A stretch of 25,995 nucleotides of DNA from Candidatus Gastranaerophilales bacterium (GTDB taxonomy: Bacteria > Cyanobacteriota > Vampirovibrionia > Gastranaerophilales > Gastranaerophilaceae), in contig CANQOM010000005.1 in assembly GCA_947625445.1 (NCBI GenBank), positions 1 through 25,995 on the forward strand, written 5' to 3'. This document shows positions 1 to 6,662 of this stretch, piece by piece. The notes beneath the pieces were generated by a model that worked only from the letters and a program-made list of their open reading frames with translations, was not told the DNA's origin and made no database searches. A program made the translations under genes and the position numbers. Every line of letters starts with the position of its first letter. Positions within the stretch are counted from its first letter, which is position 1.

Positions 1-861
1 CATTGCTTTTCTTCTATCGCCAAAACCAGGAGCTTTAACAGCTACAGCTCTTAATACTTTTCTCATTGTATTAACAACTAAAGTTGCTAATGCTTCACCT
101 TCTATATCTTCAGCAATAATTAAAAGTGAACGGCCGTCACGTGCAACTTGTTCTAATACTGGAACTAAATCTGCAATTAAGTTAATTTTTTTGTTTACGC
201 ATAAAACATAAGCATCTTCAAGAACTGCTTCCATTCTTTCCGGATCTGTAACAAAATAAGGAGAAATATATCCTTTATCAAATTGCATACCTTCTACAAC
301 TTTTAAATTAGTACCGGTTGATTTTGATTCTTCAACAGTAATAACTCCGTCGTGTCCGACTTTTTCCATTGCTTCTGCAACAAGATTTCCTATTGATTCA
401 TTATTACCTGCAGATATAGCTGCAACTTGTGCTAATTTTTCTTTTGAATCAACACTTTGTGCCATTTTCTTTATCGTTTCAAGTGCTATATCAACTGCTT
501 TGTCCATACCACGTTTCATGCACATAGGATTTGCTCCTGCAGTCAAGTTTTTGACACCTTCTCTAACTATTGCTTGTGCCAATACTGAAGCGGTTGTTGT
601 TCCATCACCTGCAACATCATTTGTTTTTGATGAAACCTCTTTTAATAATTGAGCACCTGAATTTTCGAGCGGATCCTCAAGTTCAATTTCTTTAGCAATG
701 GTAACACCGTCATTTACTATTTGAGGTGAGCCAAATTTCTTTTCTAATATAACATTACGGCCTTTTGGTCCAAGAGTTACTTTTACTGCATCTGCAACTG
801 CGTCTATCCCTTTTAAAAGCCCTTTGCGTGCATCTTCGTCAAATATTATTTTTTTTGCCAT
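1..861 (-). CDS. groEL: Chaperonin GroEL (60 kDa), N-terminal part, cut by window edge
   Basis: This is the ATP-driven folding chaperonin that forms the double-ring cage in the cytoplasm with GroES. Reading the minus strand from the ATG at 861 gives 287 uninterrupted codons to the window edge; about 540 are expected, so the C-terminal half lies outside. It opens MAKKIIFDEDARKGLL, followed by TLGPKGRNV (about residues 29-37), the nucleotide-binding GDGTTT near residue 87, and the apical-domain segment ending APGFGDRRKAM at the edge. A good ribosome binding site (AAGGAG) sits about 7 bases before the ATG. It lies 21 bases after groES and is surely cotranscribed with it. Identity is clear from conserved blocks along the whole visible length. 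Confidence 0.98.
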   Translation of the reverse strand, partial: MAKKIIFDEDARKGLLKGIDAVADAVKVTLGPKGRNVILEKKFGSPQIVNDGVTIAKEIELEDPLENSGAQLLKEVSSKTNDVAGDGTTTASVLAQAIVREGVKNLTAGANPMCMKRGMDKAVDIALETIKKMAQSVDSKEKLAQVAAISAGNNESIGNLVAEAMEKVGHDGVITVEESKSTGTNLKVVEGMQFDKGYISPYFVTDPERMEAVLEDAYVLCVNKKINLIADLVPVLEQVARDGRSLLIIAEDIEGEALATLVVNTMRKVLRAVAVKAPGFGDRRKAM

Positions 862-882
862 TTTTTTATCTCCTTATGAATT

Positions 883-1170
883 TTATTCAATTACTCCTAA
901 AACATCTGATACAGACATTATTTTTAATGTTTCGTTTCCTACTTTTACATCTGTACCTGCATATTTTGCAAATAAAACAACTTCGCCTGTTTTTACATCC
1001 ATAGGTTCTCTTTCGCCTTTGTCATTAATTTTACCTTCGCCAACGGCTATTACTTCACCTTTTTGAGATTTTTCTTTTGCGCTATCCGGAATGAATATTC
1101 CTCCTGATGTTTGTTCTGCATCTTCAATAACTTTAATTACTATTTTGTCTCCTAACGGTCTGATTGACAT
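883..1170 (-). CDS. groES: Co-chaperonin GroES (10 kDa)
   Basis: The product is the heptameric lid of the GroEL cage. The 95 codons are the normal family length. The N-terminus MSIRPLGDKIVIK is the standard opening strand. The mobile loop that docks on GroEL lies at about residues 17-31 (EQTSGGIFIPDSAKE), and the protein closes with a conserved SDVLGVIE. The start at 1170 is supported by AAGGAGG about 8 bases upstream. It is first in the groES-groEL operon. No CIRCE element (TTAGCACTC-N9-GAGTGCTAA), the usual HrcA operator, is visible in the 194 bases before the gene, so heat control, if any, uses another signal. An inverted repeat at 1271-1307 is the only candidate seen. Confidence 0.98.
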   Translation of the reverse strand: MSIRPLGDKIVIKVIEDAEQTSGGIFIPDSAKEKSQKGEVIAVGEGKINDKGEREPMDVKTGEVVLFAKYAGTDVKVGNETLKIMSVSDVLGVIE

Positions 1171-1270
1171 ATTATTTTCCTCCTTTGTCTGTATAAATCA
1201 TCACATTACTTTTATACTATCTTTTTTCAATTTTAGAATAAATATTAATGAAAAATTAATTTTTTAAAAA

Positions 1271-1307
1271 AATTGTCTTATAAATTTGCTTATAAGTCCC
1301 GACAAAT
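1271..1307. promoter_or_regulatory. Inverted repeat between groES and the prepilin gene, possible operator
   Basis: CTTATAA (1277-1283) and TTATAAG (1290-1296) form a perfect 7-base inverted repeat around a 6-base spacer. TTGTC (1273-1277) and GACAA (1301-1305) add an outer, offset pair. It lies in the divergent gap, about 100 bases before groES and just before the predicted prepilin promoter. It could be an operator or a chance A/T-rich palindrome. Confidence 0.25.
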
Positions 1308-1312
1308 TTTTA

Positions 1313-1341
1313 TTGTGTTTTTTTATGTAAACTGGTATTAT
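1313..1341 (+). promoter_or_regulatory. Predicted sigma-70-type promoter of the prepilin-like gene
   Basis: TTGTGT (1313-1318), a 17-base spacer, then TATTAT (1336-1341) preceded by TGG, which gives an extended -10. Transcription would begin near 1348, leaving a leader of only about 17-26 bases. Confidence 0.45.
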
Positions 1342-1364
1342 TAAATTGTGTTTTATATTATTAA

Positions 1365-2120
1365 GTGAAAAAGATGAAATATAAAAAACGAATAGATAAG
1401 GTATTTTATGCATTTACCCTTACCGAACTCTTAATTGCTATGATAGTTTTGGGTATAATTGCAGTGTATACTGTTCCTTTATTATTACAAATGCACAAAA
1501 GATCTGATACTGCTTCAATGTTAAAAAAGTTCTTCGGAACATTGGATAAGGCAGTAAGATTGGCTGAAACAAACAACTCCAGCCCTATATATGAATGGGG
1601 CGAAAACAGTTTAATCTGCGGTGATTATAATATGGAGAAAACATATTTTGAAGAACATTTTTCTAAATATATAAATGCAGAAAGAATTGGTAAATTATCT
1701 GATAGCGGTACTTATTTTAGTGAAGTGTCATCAAATCTTCCTAATTGGGTAGTAAATTTAAGCGCTAATAATTTACATGTATATTTAAATGACGGTTCCA
1801 GCTTCTTTTTTACGGGATGTAATAATGTAATTTCTTATGATGTAAACGGAGATAGATCTCCCAATGTATTAGGAAGAGATATTTTCACTATTTATACCGT
1901 TATATCAAATGATACAGGAAAAGATAGTATTAATGATGATTTCCCTCATGTAAATACTTATTCTAATTCTATGACAGAAATTTTAAATTTAAACAGTAAT
2001 ATTACGGTAATTGATAAAAAAACAATAATAGATTCTTGTAAAAATAATAAATTACGTTGTACATATCTTGTACAGATGGATGGTTGGAATTTTGAAGATG
2101 ATTATCCGTTCAGATTATAA
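1365..2120 (+). CDS. Prepilin-like protein with type IV N-terminal methylation motif
   Basis: This is a pilin-like or pseudopilin-like protein expected in the inner membrane and then in a pilus or type II-like fibre. The N-terminus has a short basic leader, then AFTLTELLIAM at residues 16-26. Prepilin peptidase would cleave before Phe17, which puts the family's Glu at +5. The residue before the cut is Ala rather than the usual Gly. A hydrophobic helix follows (about 22-41), then a globular domain to residue 251 with cysteines near the middle and C-terminus. The start is a GTG at 1365 with no ribosome binding site; an ATG at 1374 is an alternative. The gene ends exactly where the convergent hydrolase gene ends. 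No pilus assembly genes are nearby, so this is one of probably many dispersed prepilin genes. The assembled structure cannot be told from the sequence. Confidence 0.85.
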   Translation: MKKMKYKKRIDKVFYAFTLTELLIAMIVLGIIAVYTVPLLLQMHKRSDTASMLKKFFGTLDKAVRLAETNNSSPIYEWGENSLICGDYNMEKTYFEEHFSKYINAERIGKLSDSGTYFSEVSSNLPNWVVNLSANNLHVYLNDGSSFFFTGCNNVISYDVNGDRSPNVLGRDIFTIYTVISNDTGKDSINDDFPHVNTYSNSMTEILNLNSNITVIDKKTIIDSCKNNKLRCTYLVQMDGWNFEDDYPFRL

Positions 2121-2846
2121 CTAATCATTTTTAAACAACCAATCAGTACATATTTGAACAAATTTTTGTTTATTCTGTATAAATAGGTCTTCTGCATGGC
2201 AGCAGTTTTCAAAGAGTTCATATTTTTTTTCGCATACTGCTTTTTTGAAGAGTGATTCAGTATGCCAAGAACAAACGGTAGGGTCTTTATCTCCGGCTAA
2301 AAATAATGTTGGGCATTTGACGGAATCAATTATTTCTATAGGTTTAATTTTTTTCCCTATTTTAAGTGATGGTCTAATTGAAAACCACCTGTTTAGTTCA
2401 CATTTTTGTAGTGTAGGAATCCAAGCTTCTTTTTTCCAAATTTTATTTTCTATTTTTTCAAAGCATGTTGGTGCACTTACTGCTATAATTTTTTTTACTT
2501 TATCTTCATATAGAGCACCTGCAATAAGAACTATTGCAGCACCCAGAGAAAAACCTACCAAATATATTTTTTTATAATATTTATCCGCAAAATTTATAAC
2601 TGCTGAAATATCATTTATTTCTTTACTTGTAAAAGTATAGAAACCGCTGCTTTTACCGTGACCTCTAAAATCCATAGCCAATACGTCGGAATTTTTTGCA
2701 AAGATGTCGCTCATTTCTTTGAAAGATTTACTGTCTTTAGTCATAAACCATCCCGGCGCTATTATTGTTACACTTTCAAATCCTTCATTATAGTAATTTA
2801 AAGCTATTTCAATGTTATCTTGTGTCTTTAATTTTATTTCTTTCAT
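2121..2846 (-). CDS. Alpha/beta hydrolase (serine type)
   Basis: This is a cytoplasmic alpha/beta hydrolase, probably an esterase, thioesterase or lipase-like enzyme; the substrate is unknown. From the ATG at 2846 it has 241 residues. Visible marks are the oxyanion-region IIAPGWF, the conserved DFRGHGKSSG strand, the nucleophile elbow GFSLG (catalytic Ser), the acid in AGDKDPTV, and the histidine in CCHAEDLF near the C-terminus. The reading frame extends upstream to an ATG at 2900. I prefer 2846 because a GGAA lies about 9 bases before it and MKEIKLKTQDN aligns with the usual first strand. The stop abuts the stop of the convergent prepilin gene with no space between, so there is no room for a separate terminator. 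A small unexplained transcription unit lies upstream on the other strand. Confidence 0.85.
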   Translation of the reverse strand: MKEIKLKTQDNIEIALNYYNEGFESVTIIAPGWFMTKDSKSFKEMSDIFAKNSDVLAMDFRGHGKSSGFYTFTSKEINDISAVINFADKYYKKIYLVGFSLGAAIVLIAGALYEDKVKKIIAVSAPTCFEKIENKIWKKEAWIPTLQKCELNRWFSIRPSLKIGKKIKPIEIIDSVKCPTLFLAGDKDPTVCSWHTESLFKKAVCEKKYELFENCCHAEDLFIQNKQKFVQICTDWLFKND

Positions 2847-2987
2847 TGATTTTTTCCGATTAATCATTAAATTTCTAACATAAAAATATAAAAAATACAT
2901 TACAAAATGTTAATAATTTATGATAATTGCTAAAGTTATTTAAAAAAATTCCGAATATATAAATATCAGACAAAATAGGAATGAAAA

Positions 2988-3143
2988 ATGAGAAATAGAA
3001 TTGTAATACCAACAAGTAATGTTTCAGAAGGTGTAGAATTTTTCCTAAGAGGTGCGAAAAAGAGACGTTCAATGGCAATTGCGAACATAAGACAGGTAAA
3101 CACGAATATATGCGTTAACTTAAAATTAGTTAGTGCGAAATAG
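2988..3143 (+). CDS. Possible 51-residue protein of unknown function
   Basis: This is a short open frame not recognised as any family. ATG at 2988 is preceded by AGGA (2977-2980) at a 7-base spacing, and the frame runs 51 codons to TAG at 3141-3143. The peptide is basic in its middle (RGAKKRRSM at residues 21-29) with no membrane segment. A strong terminator begins 10 bases after the stop, so there is very probably a transcript on this strand. Against a protein: alanine is mostly GCG here, unlike the neighbours, and no homologue comes to mind. It could instead be a small RNA with a chance frame. It sits alone between two minus-strand genes. Confidence 0.4.
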   Translation: MRNRIVIPTSNVSEGVEFFLRGAKKRRSMAIANIRQVNTNICVNLKLVSAK

Positions 3144-3153
3144 AGAGATTATT

Positions 3154-3186
3154 ATAAAACCGCCTATTGTGCGGTTTTATTTTTTC
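3154..3186 (+). terminator. Rho-independent terminator after the 51-codon frame
   Basis: ATAAAACCGC (3154-3163) pairs perfectly with GCGGTTTTAT (3171-3180) around a 7-base loop, followed by TTTTT. The stop codon of the convergent divIC-like gene (3164-3166) lies in the loop. On the minus strand the stem is followed by only TTTTATAAT, so it may act weakly for that gene too. Confidence 0.88.
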
Positions 3187-3574
3187 TGTGAAAATAATTT
3201 TTATTGTTAACTTTAACTTCTTCTTCTTTATTTTGATTTTTATCGTTAATTATAACGAGTATTTCATCTTCGCTTGCCATTTTAAGATTGTTTCTTGCTA
3301 TCGATTCAAGTGTAGATGCGGAATCAAAATTTTCTATGTCTGATTTTAATTGTTTATTTTTATTTAATTCTTCATCTCTTTTTAGTTCAAGATGTTTAAT
3401 TTTTGAATTAAAATTAATTTTTTTATTTATATTTTGGAACACACCAAACCCCAGTTCTAATATACATATCATAAGAACTATGGTTAAAAGTGAATAGGGC
3501 ATTGCATTTTTTTTTCTTGGTATCCCTTTCCCTTCTTTTTCTTTATTATTTTGATGTGGTTTTGTTTCTTTCAT
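3164..3574 (-). CDS. Septum formation initiator (DivIC/FtsB family)
   Basis: This is a small bitopic division protein, the FtsB/DivIC partner of FtsQ and FtsL in the divisome, needed to activate septal peptidoglycan synthesis. Over 136 residues it shows a basic cytoplasmic tail (1-25), one membrane helix (about 27-47) and an extracytoplasmic coiled coil rich in Lys/Glu (about 50-84). The family motif follows: LESIARNNLKMASEDEILVII (88-108), where most members have E..AR..L.m...gE..i. The C-terminal 25 residues are a polar tail. The start at 3574 has no ribosome binding site but has a TATAAT 6 bases upstream, which suggests a leaderless message. FtsQ, its expected partner, is encoded at 15398-16276. 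Confidence 0.8.
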   Translation of the reverse strand: MKETKPHQNNKEKEGKGIPRKKNAMPYSLLTIVLMICILELGFGVFQNINKKINFNSKIKHLELKRDEELNKNKQLKSDIENFDSASTLESIARNNLKMASEDEILVIINDKNQNKEEEVKVNNKNYFHRKNKTAQ

Positions 3575-3580
3575 ATTAAA

Positions 3581-3586
3581 ATTATA
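3581..3586 (-). promoter_or_regulatory. -10 box placed for a leaderless divIC-like message
   Basis: On the minus strand TATAAT ends 6 bases before the ATG at 3574 and there is no Shine-Dalgarno sequence. Transcription would start at or within a base or two of the start codon. No good -35 box is visible. Confidence 0.45.
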
Positions 3587-3683
3587 CTCTATAATTTATT
3601 TGTTGTACATTAAAAACTTCTCGGACAAACTAATGTAACATAATCTTTGACTGTTTTTTTTTATGATTGTATTATTTACAGTG

Positions 3684-6323
3684 ATGAAGAAGATAAAAAA
3701 ATTTTTAATACTAATATTTGCAATATTGATAATATTGTTAGTTTTTGTATACTGTTTTTTTCTGAAAGTTGTTCCGAATATTTTGAATACAAATAAATCT
3801 GTAAAAGAAATAGAAAGAATTGTGGAAAACAGAACCGGTGCAAAATTTGAAATAAGTGATTTTAAAGTTATTTCAAATTATAAGCTTGTATATAAAATAA
3901 CTGCAAAAAAAATCCATATGTCAGATTTCGCCAAAGAAGACTTATTGGATGTACATAATCTTGAAGTAGATTTTTGGCTGCCTTTTATTCAATTAACTGA
4001 ACTTAATATTGACCGTATTTTTATAAATGAAACCGGATTAAAAAATATAATAAAAAAAACAGGAAATAAAAAGACTTCTCAGTATAAATTAAAAAGATTA
4101 CCTGCTATTAATATTAAAAGTGCTGAGATATGGGCTGATAACAATGAAATAAATAAAGTATTTATTAATGTAAAAAATATAAAATTTGTTAATGAAAATG
4201 ATGATAAAACGTATTGTTATTTTAATGCGGAAATAGTCTCTTCTTTATTAAAAAATACAATAAATATAGGTGATGAGGGATACTTTCTTTTAGATAAGAA
4301 TAGTTTGTATGCAAAAAATTTGCAAATTCAAATAGGTATTAATTCTTTGTTTTTGAACGGAAAAATTACAGATGATAATAAGAAATCCGATTTTTTATTG
4401 TTTGGTAAGGATTTACCGGTAAATGATATTGAAAGTTCTTTATTATATTTTTTGAAGTTAAAAAAGCCGGGTAAACAGTTTTTAGAAAATTTTAAAAACT
4501 TTGATGGGCTTATTGATGTTGATTTGACATTTAAAAATGAAGGCATTTTTGGTACGTGTATTGCAAAAAAATTAAGTGCGCAAACGGTATTTTTTGATGT
4601 CCCTGTTATGTTTAAAAGAGCAGTATTTAATTTTAATGACAGAGAAATTTCGCTCAAAGAAGAAGGTACTTTTGGAAATGAAAAAGTATTTACATCATTT
4701 AAAATGGAAAAACTCTTAACATCTGAGCAAGAAGTTAAAGGTGAAGTAAATTCTATTCTTACTGATAAATTTGCAGATAAATATATTCCGAATTTAACTA
4801 TTAAAAATTCAGTAAATGCTTATGTATTTTATAAAATAAAGAATAAAAAAATAGACGTAGAGTATATTGCTGATTTAAAACCAAAATCTGATATTAAATT
4901 TAAAAATGCATTTTTAGGCTTGGAAAACTTAGACAGAAAGCTTTATGTGACAACCCATAAAGATGGTGATTCTCTAACTGTTAAGTCATATAATTATTCA
5001 ATAAAAGAAGATAAATTATCCTACAAGAAAATAATATTAGGGGATGGATTATTTGAAAAACGAAACGGCCATTTACAATTAAAATATTTGACATTTAAAA
5101 CAAATGGTTTTGCTCCGTTTTCAGCAATTGGTGCAATTAGTAAGTATTTAAAAGGTGGTTATTTTAACGGTAATCTTAAATATGATTATATAGATAATAA
5201 AGTTACAGGAAATTTTAAATTAATTAATGCAAATTATAAAAATTTCTTTGTAAAAGAAGCAAAAGTAAATGCTAAAACTGATAACCTTTATATTAACGGA
5301 CAAGGGACATATAATAATTCTCCTTTTAGTTGTTATATAGAGATTGTAAATAGTTTTGATAATCAATTAATTATTAATAATATGGATTTGTTTTTAGCTA
5401 AATATATAATATCAACTAAAAAAACATCTGCTCCTCCTAATATAACTAACATAAACTTGCCTGATGCGGCAAAAGATATTGATATTACCGTAAAAAAATG
5501 GAATATTAAAGTAAATAAAATACAACGAAAAAAAATATTGTTGGAAAATATACTTTTGTCTGGCAGTTTAAGTAAGAATATTTTTAAATTTAAAATGATT
5601 GAAGCACATTTTGCAAAAGGAATTTTAAGGGCTGAGGGTTTATATAATTTTAATGATAATTCGTCTAAGATTGATTTTTCTGCTCAAAATATCGATTCAA
5701 ATATAGTGGCGGATTCAGTATTTAATTTGCCGGAACAAATACACGGAATAGCATCAGGAAGTATTCATGCCGAAACTAAAAATAAGTTCCAAAATATTAA
5801 AGCTCATATTAATTTTGATATGAAAGACGGTTATTTATTGCAGCTTGGAAGTACGGAATTTATGTTGAAAAAATCAAGAAAACTTAAACGACCGCTTAAA
5901 ATACGATTGAAAGATATTATAAATATTGATATAACGAGAACAAAATCATTAAGCTCCGATATTAAAGGTGCTTTTGATATGGAAAATTATTTGGTAAAAA
6001 ATATACATCTGACATCTCAACAAAAATATTTATCATTACTTATAGAAGGTGAATATAACATTGAAGAACAAGATGCGGATTTAAAATTATGGGGAAAATA
6101 TAATAAAAATGCACAAAAAGGAGTGAGAATTTTATTTATTCCTTTATCTTGGATAGTTAATATTATATTTAGACCTGAAAAAACTTTGAATCTGTATATT
6201 GATAAAATAAAACAAGTTCCGGATATAGTTGCTCAAAAGAAAGAAGAAAAATATTTCAGAGTTAAATTGCGTGGAAATTTAAATGACAATAATGTAAAAG
6301 TTGAATTAAAAACAATAAAATAA
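3684..6323 (+). CDS. AsmA-like envelope protein
   Basis: This is a large inner-membrane-anchored protein of the AsmA/TamB/YhdP type. The family is implicated in carrying phospholipid between inner and outer membrane and in outer-membrane assembly; the function here is by family only. The N-terminus MKKIKKFLIL is a basic, hydrophobic signal anchor (about residues 1-28). It is followed by the typical AsmA opening: a helix plus a strand containing NRTGAKFEISDFKV, then a long series of beta-strand repeats with little internal Cys. The C-terminal part (WIVNIIFRPEKTL, then FRVKLRGNLNDNNVKVEL) matches the closing region seen in AsmA-like proteins. The frame extends to an ATG at 3663; the ATG at 3684 gives a cleaner signal anchor, but neither has a ribosome binding site. 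It is monocistronic, with a terminator at 6434-6469. An outer membrane is implied. Confidence 0.75.
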   Translation: MKKIKKFLILIFAILIILLVFVYCFFLKVVPNILNTNKSVKEIERIVENRTGAKFEISDFKVISNYKLVYKITAKKIHMSDFAKEDLLDVHNLEVDFWLPFIQLTELNIDRIFINETGLKNIIKKTGNKKTSQYKLKRLPAINIKSAEIWADNNEINKVFINVKNIKFVNENDDKTYCYFNAEIVSSLLKNTINIGDEGYFLLDKNSLYAKNLQIQIGINSLFLNGKITDDNKKSDFLLFGKDLPVNDIESSLLYFLKLKKPGKQFLENFKNFDGLIDVDLTFKNEGIFGTCIAKKLSAQTVFFDVPVMFKRAVFNFNDREISLKEEGTFGNEKVFTSFKMEKLLTSEQEVKGEVNSILTDKFADKYIPNLTIKNSVNAYVFYKIKNKKIDVEYIADLKPKSDIKFKNAFLGLENLDRKLYVTTHKDGDSLTVKSYNYSIKEDKLSYKKIILGDGLFEKRNGHLQLKYLTFKTNGFAPFSAIGAISKYLKGGYFNGNLKYDYIDNKVTGNFKLINANYKNFFVKEAKVNAKTDNLYINGQGTYNNSPFSCYIEIVNSFDNQLIINNMDLFLAKYIISTKKTSAPPNITNINLPDAAKDIDITVKKWNIKVNKIQRKKILLENILLSGSLSKNIFKFKMIEAHFAKGILRAEGLYNFNDNSSKIDFSAQNIDSNIVADSVFNLPEQIHGIASGSIHAETKNKFQNIKAHINFDMKDGYLLQLGSTEFMLKKSRKLKRPLKIRLKDIINIDITRTKSLSSDIKGAFDMENYLVKNIHLTSQQKYLSLLIEGEYNIEEQDADLKLWGKYNKNAQKGVRILFIPLSWIVNIIFRPEKTLNLYIDKIKQVPDIVAQKKEEKYFRVKLRGNLNDNNVKVELKTIK

Positions 6324-6433
6324 TCCTTTTTTCTGTGTTTTTTTTAGGACATGTGGCTAATAGACTATCAATTAATCAAGTTGTAATATTAAACAAGAGT
6401 AAAACAAAAGTATAGATACATAATAGTTTGCGA
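6324..6433 (+). other. 3' tail of the AsmA-like message; nothing coding seen
   Basis: These 110 bases lie between the AsmA-like stop and its terminator. Only an 11-codon frame (ATG at 6350) is present, with a badly spaced ribosome site. I see no tRNA or clear structure. Confidence 0.4.
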
Positions 6434-6469
6434 ACCTTGGTTGCTTAAAAGCGCTGAGGTATTTTTTTC
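6434..6469 (+). terminator. Rho-independent terminator after the AsmA-like gene
   Basis: ACCTTGG (6434-6440) pairs with CTGAGGT at the end of 6451-6460, allowing G-U pairs. An inner TGC/GCG adds three pairs after a one-base bulge, and the loop is TTAAAA. A run of seven T follows. It lies about 40 bases before tRNA-Gln. Confidence 0.75.
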
Positions 6470-6499
6470 TTTACAAAAGGATTTTTTTTGTAATAGAAT
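6470..6499 (+). promoter_or_regulatory. Predicted promoter of tRNA-Gln
   Basis: TTTACA (6470-6475), an 18-base spacer and TAGAAT (6494-6499) give a start near 6506, four bases before the mature tRNA end. A perfect TATAAT at 6505-6510 overlaps the tRNA itself and so cannot serve it. Confidence 0.45.
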
Positions 6500-6509
6500 A
6501 ATAGTATAA

Positions 6510-6580
6510 TCCCCTTTCGTCTAATGGTAGGACGCAACACTCTGGATGTTGCTATCGAGGTTCGAATCCTTGAGGGGGAG
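6510..6580 (+). tRNA. tRNA-Gln (anticodon CTG)
   Basis: A full cloverleaf of 71 bases can be folded. The acceptor TCCCCTT pairs with AGGGGGA including one G-U. The D-stem is GTCT/GGAC. The anticodon stem CAACA/TGTTG carries loop CTCTGGA, which places CTG at 6542-6544. The T-arm is CGAGG-TTCGAAT-CCTTG. The U1-A72 pair with discriminator G73 is the usual glutamine identity set. The CCA end is not encoded. Confidence 0.95.
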
Positions 6581-6627
6581 TTTTATAAAAATATTTTTCA
6601 GTAATATTGAACATTCCAAATAACCGA

Positions 6628-6654
6628 TTGCAAATAATTAAAACATCATATAAT
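6628..6654 (+). promoter_or_regulatory. Predicted promoter of the ABC ATPase gene, apparently leaderless
   Basis: TTGCAA (6628-6633), a short 15-base spacer and a perfect TATAAT (6649-6654). The ATG follows 8 bases later with only T-rich sequence between and no Shine-Dalgarno, so transcription should start essentially at the start codon. Confidence 0.5.
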
Positions 6655-6662
6655 ATTTTTTT

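Noticed and set aside
765..1066. Two plus-strand open frames of about 80 codons
   Set aside because: They lie antisense to groEL and groES, whose identity is certain; the peptides are low-complexity Leu/Phe/Ser products of reversed codons.
2875..3078. Minus-strand 67-codon frame
   Set aside because: Hydrophobic, low-complexity peptide with no ribosome site; it overlaps the hydrolase start and the better-supported plus-strand 51-codon frame with terminator.
2988..3143. Faint resemblance of the 51-codon peptide to the kinesin segment before SSRSH (a G-x-x-x-R motif)
   Set aside because: The diagnostic SSRSH is absent, the match is a handful of residues, and kinesins are not expected in this bacterium. 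Treated as chance.
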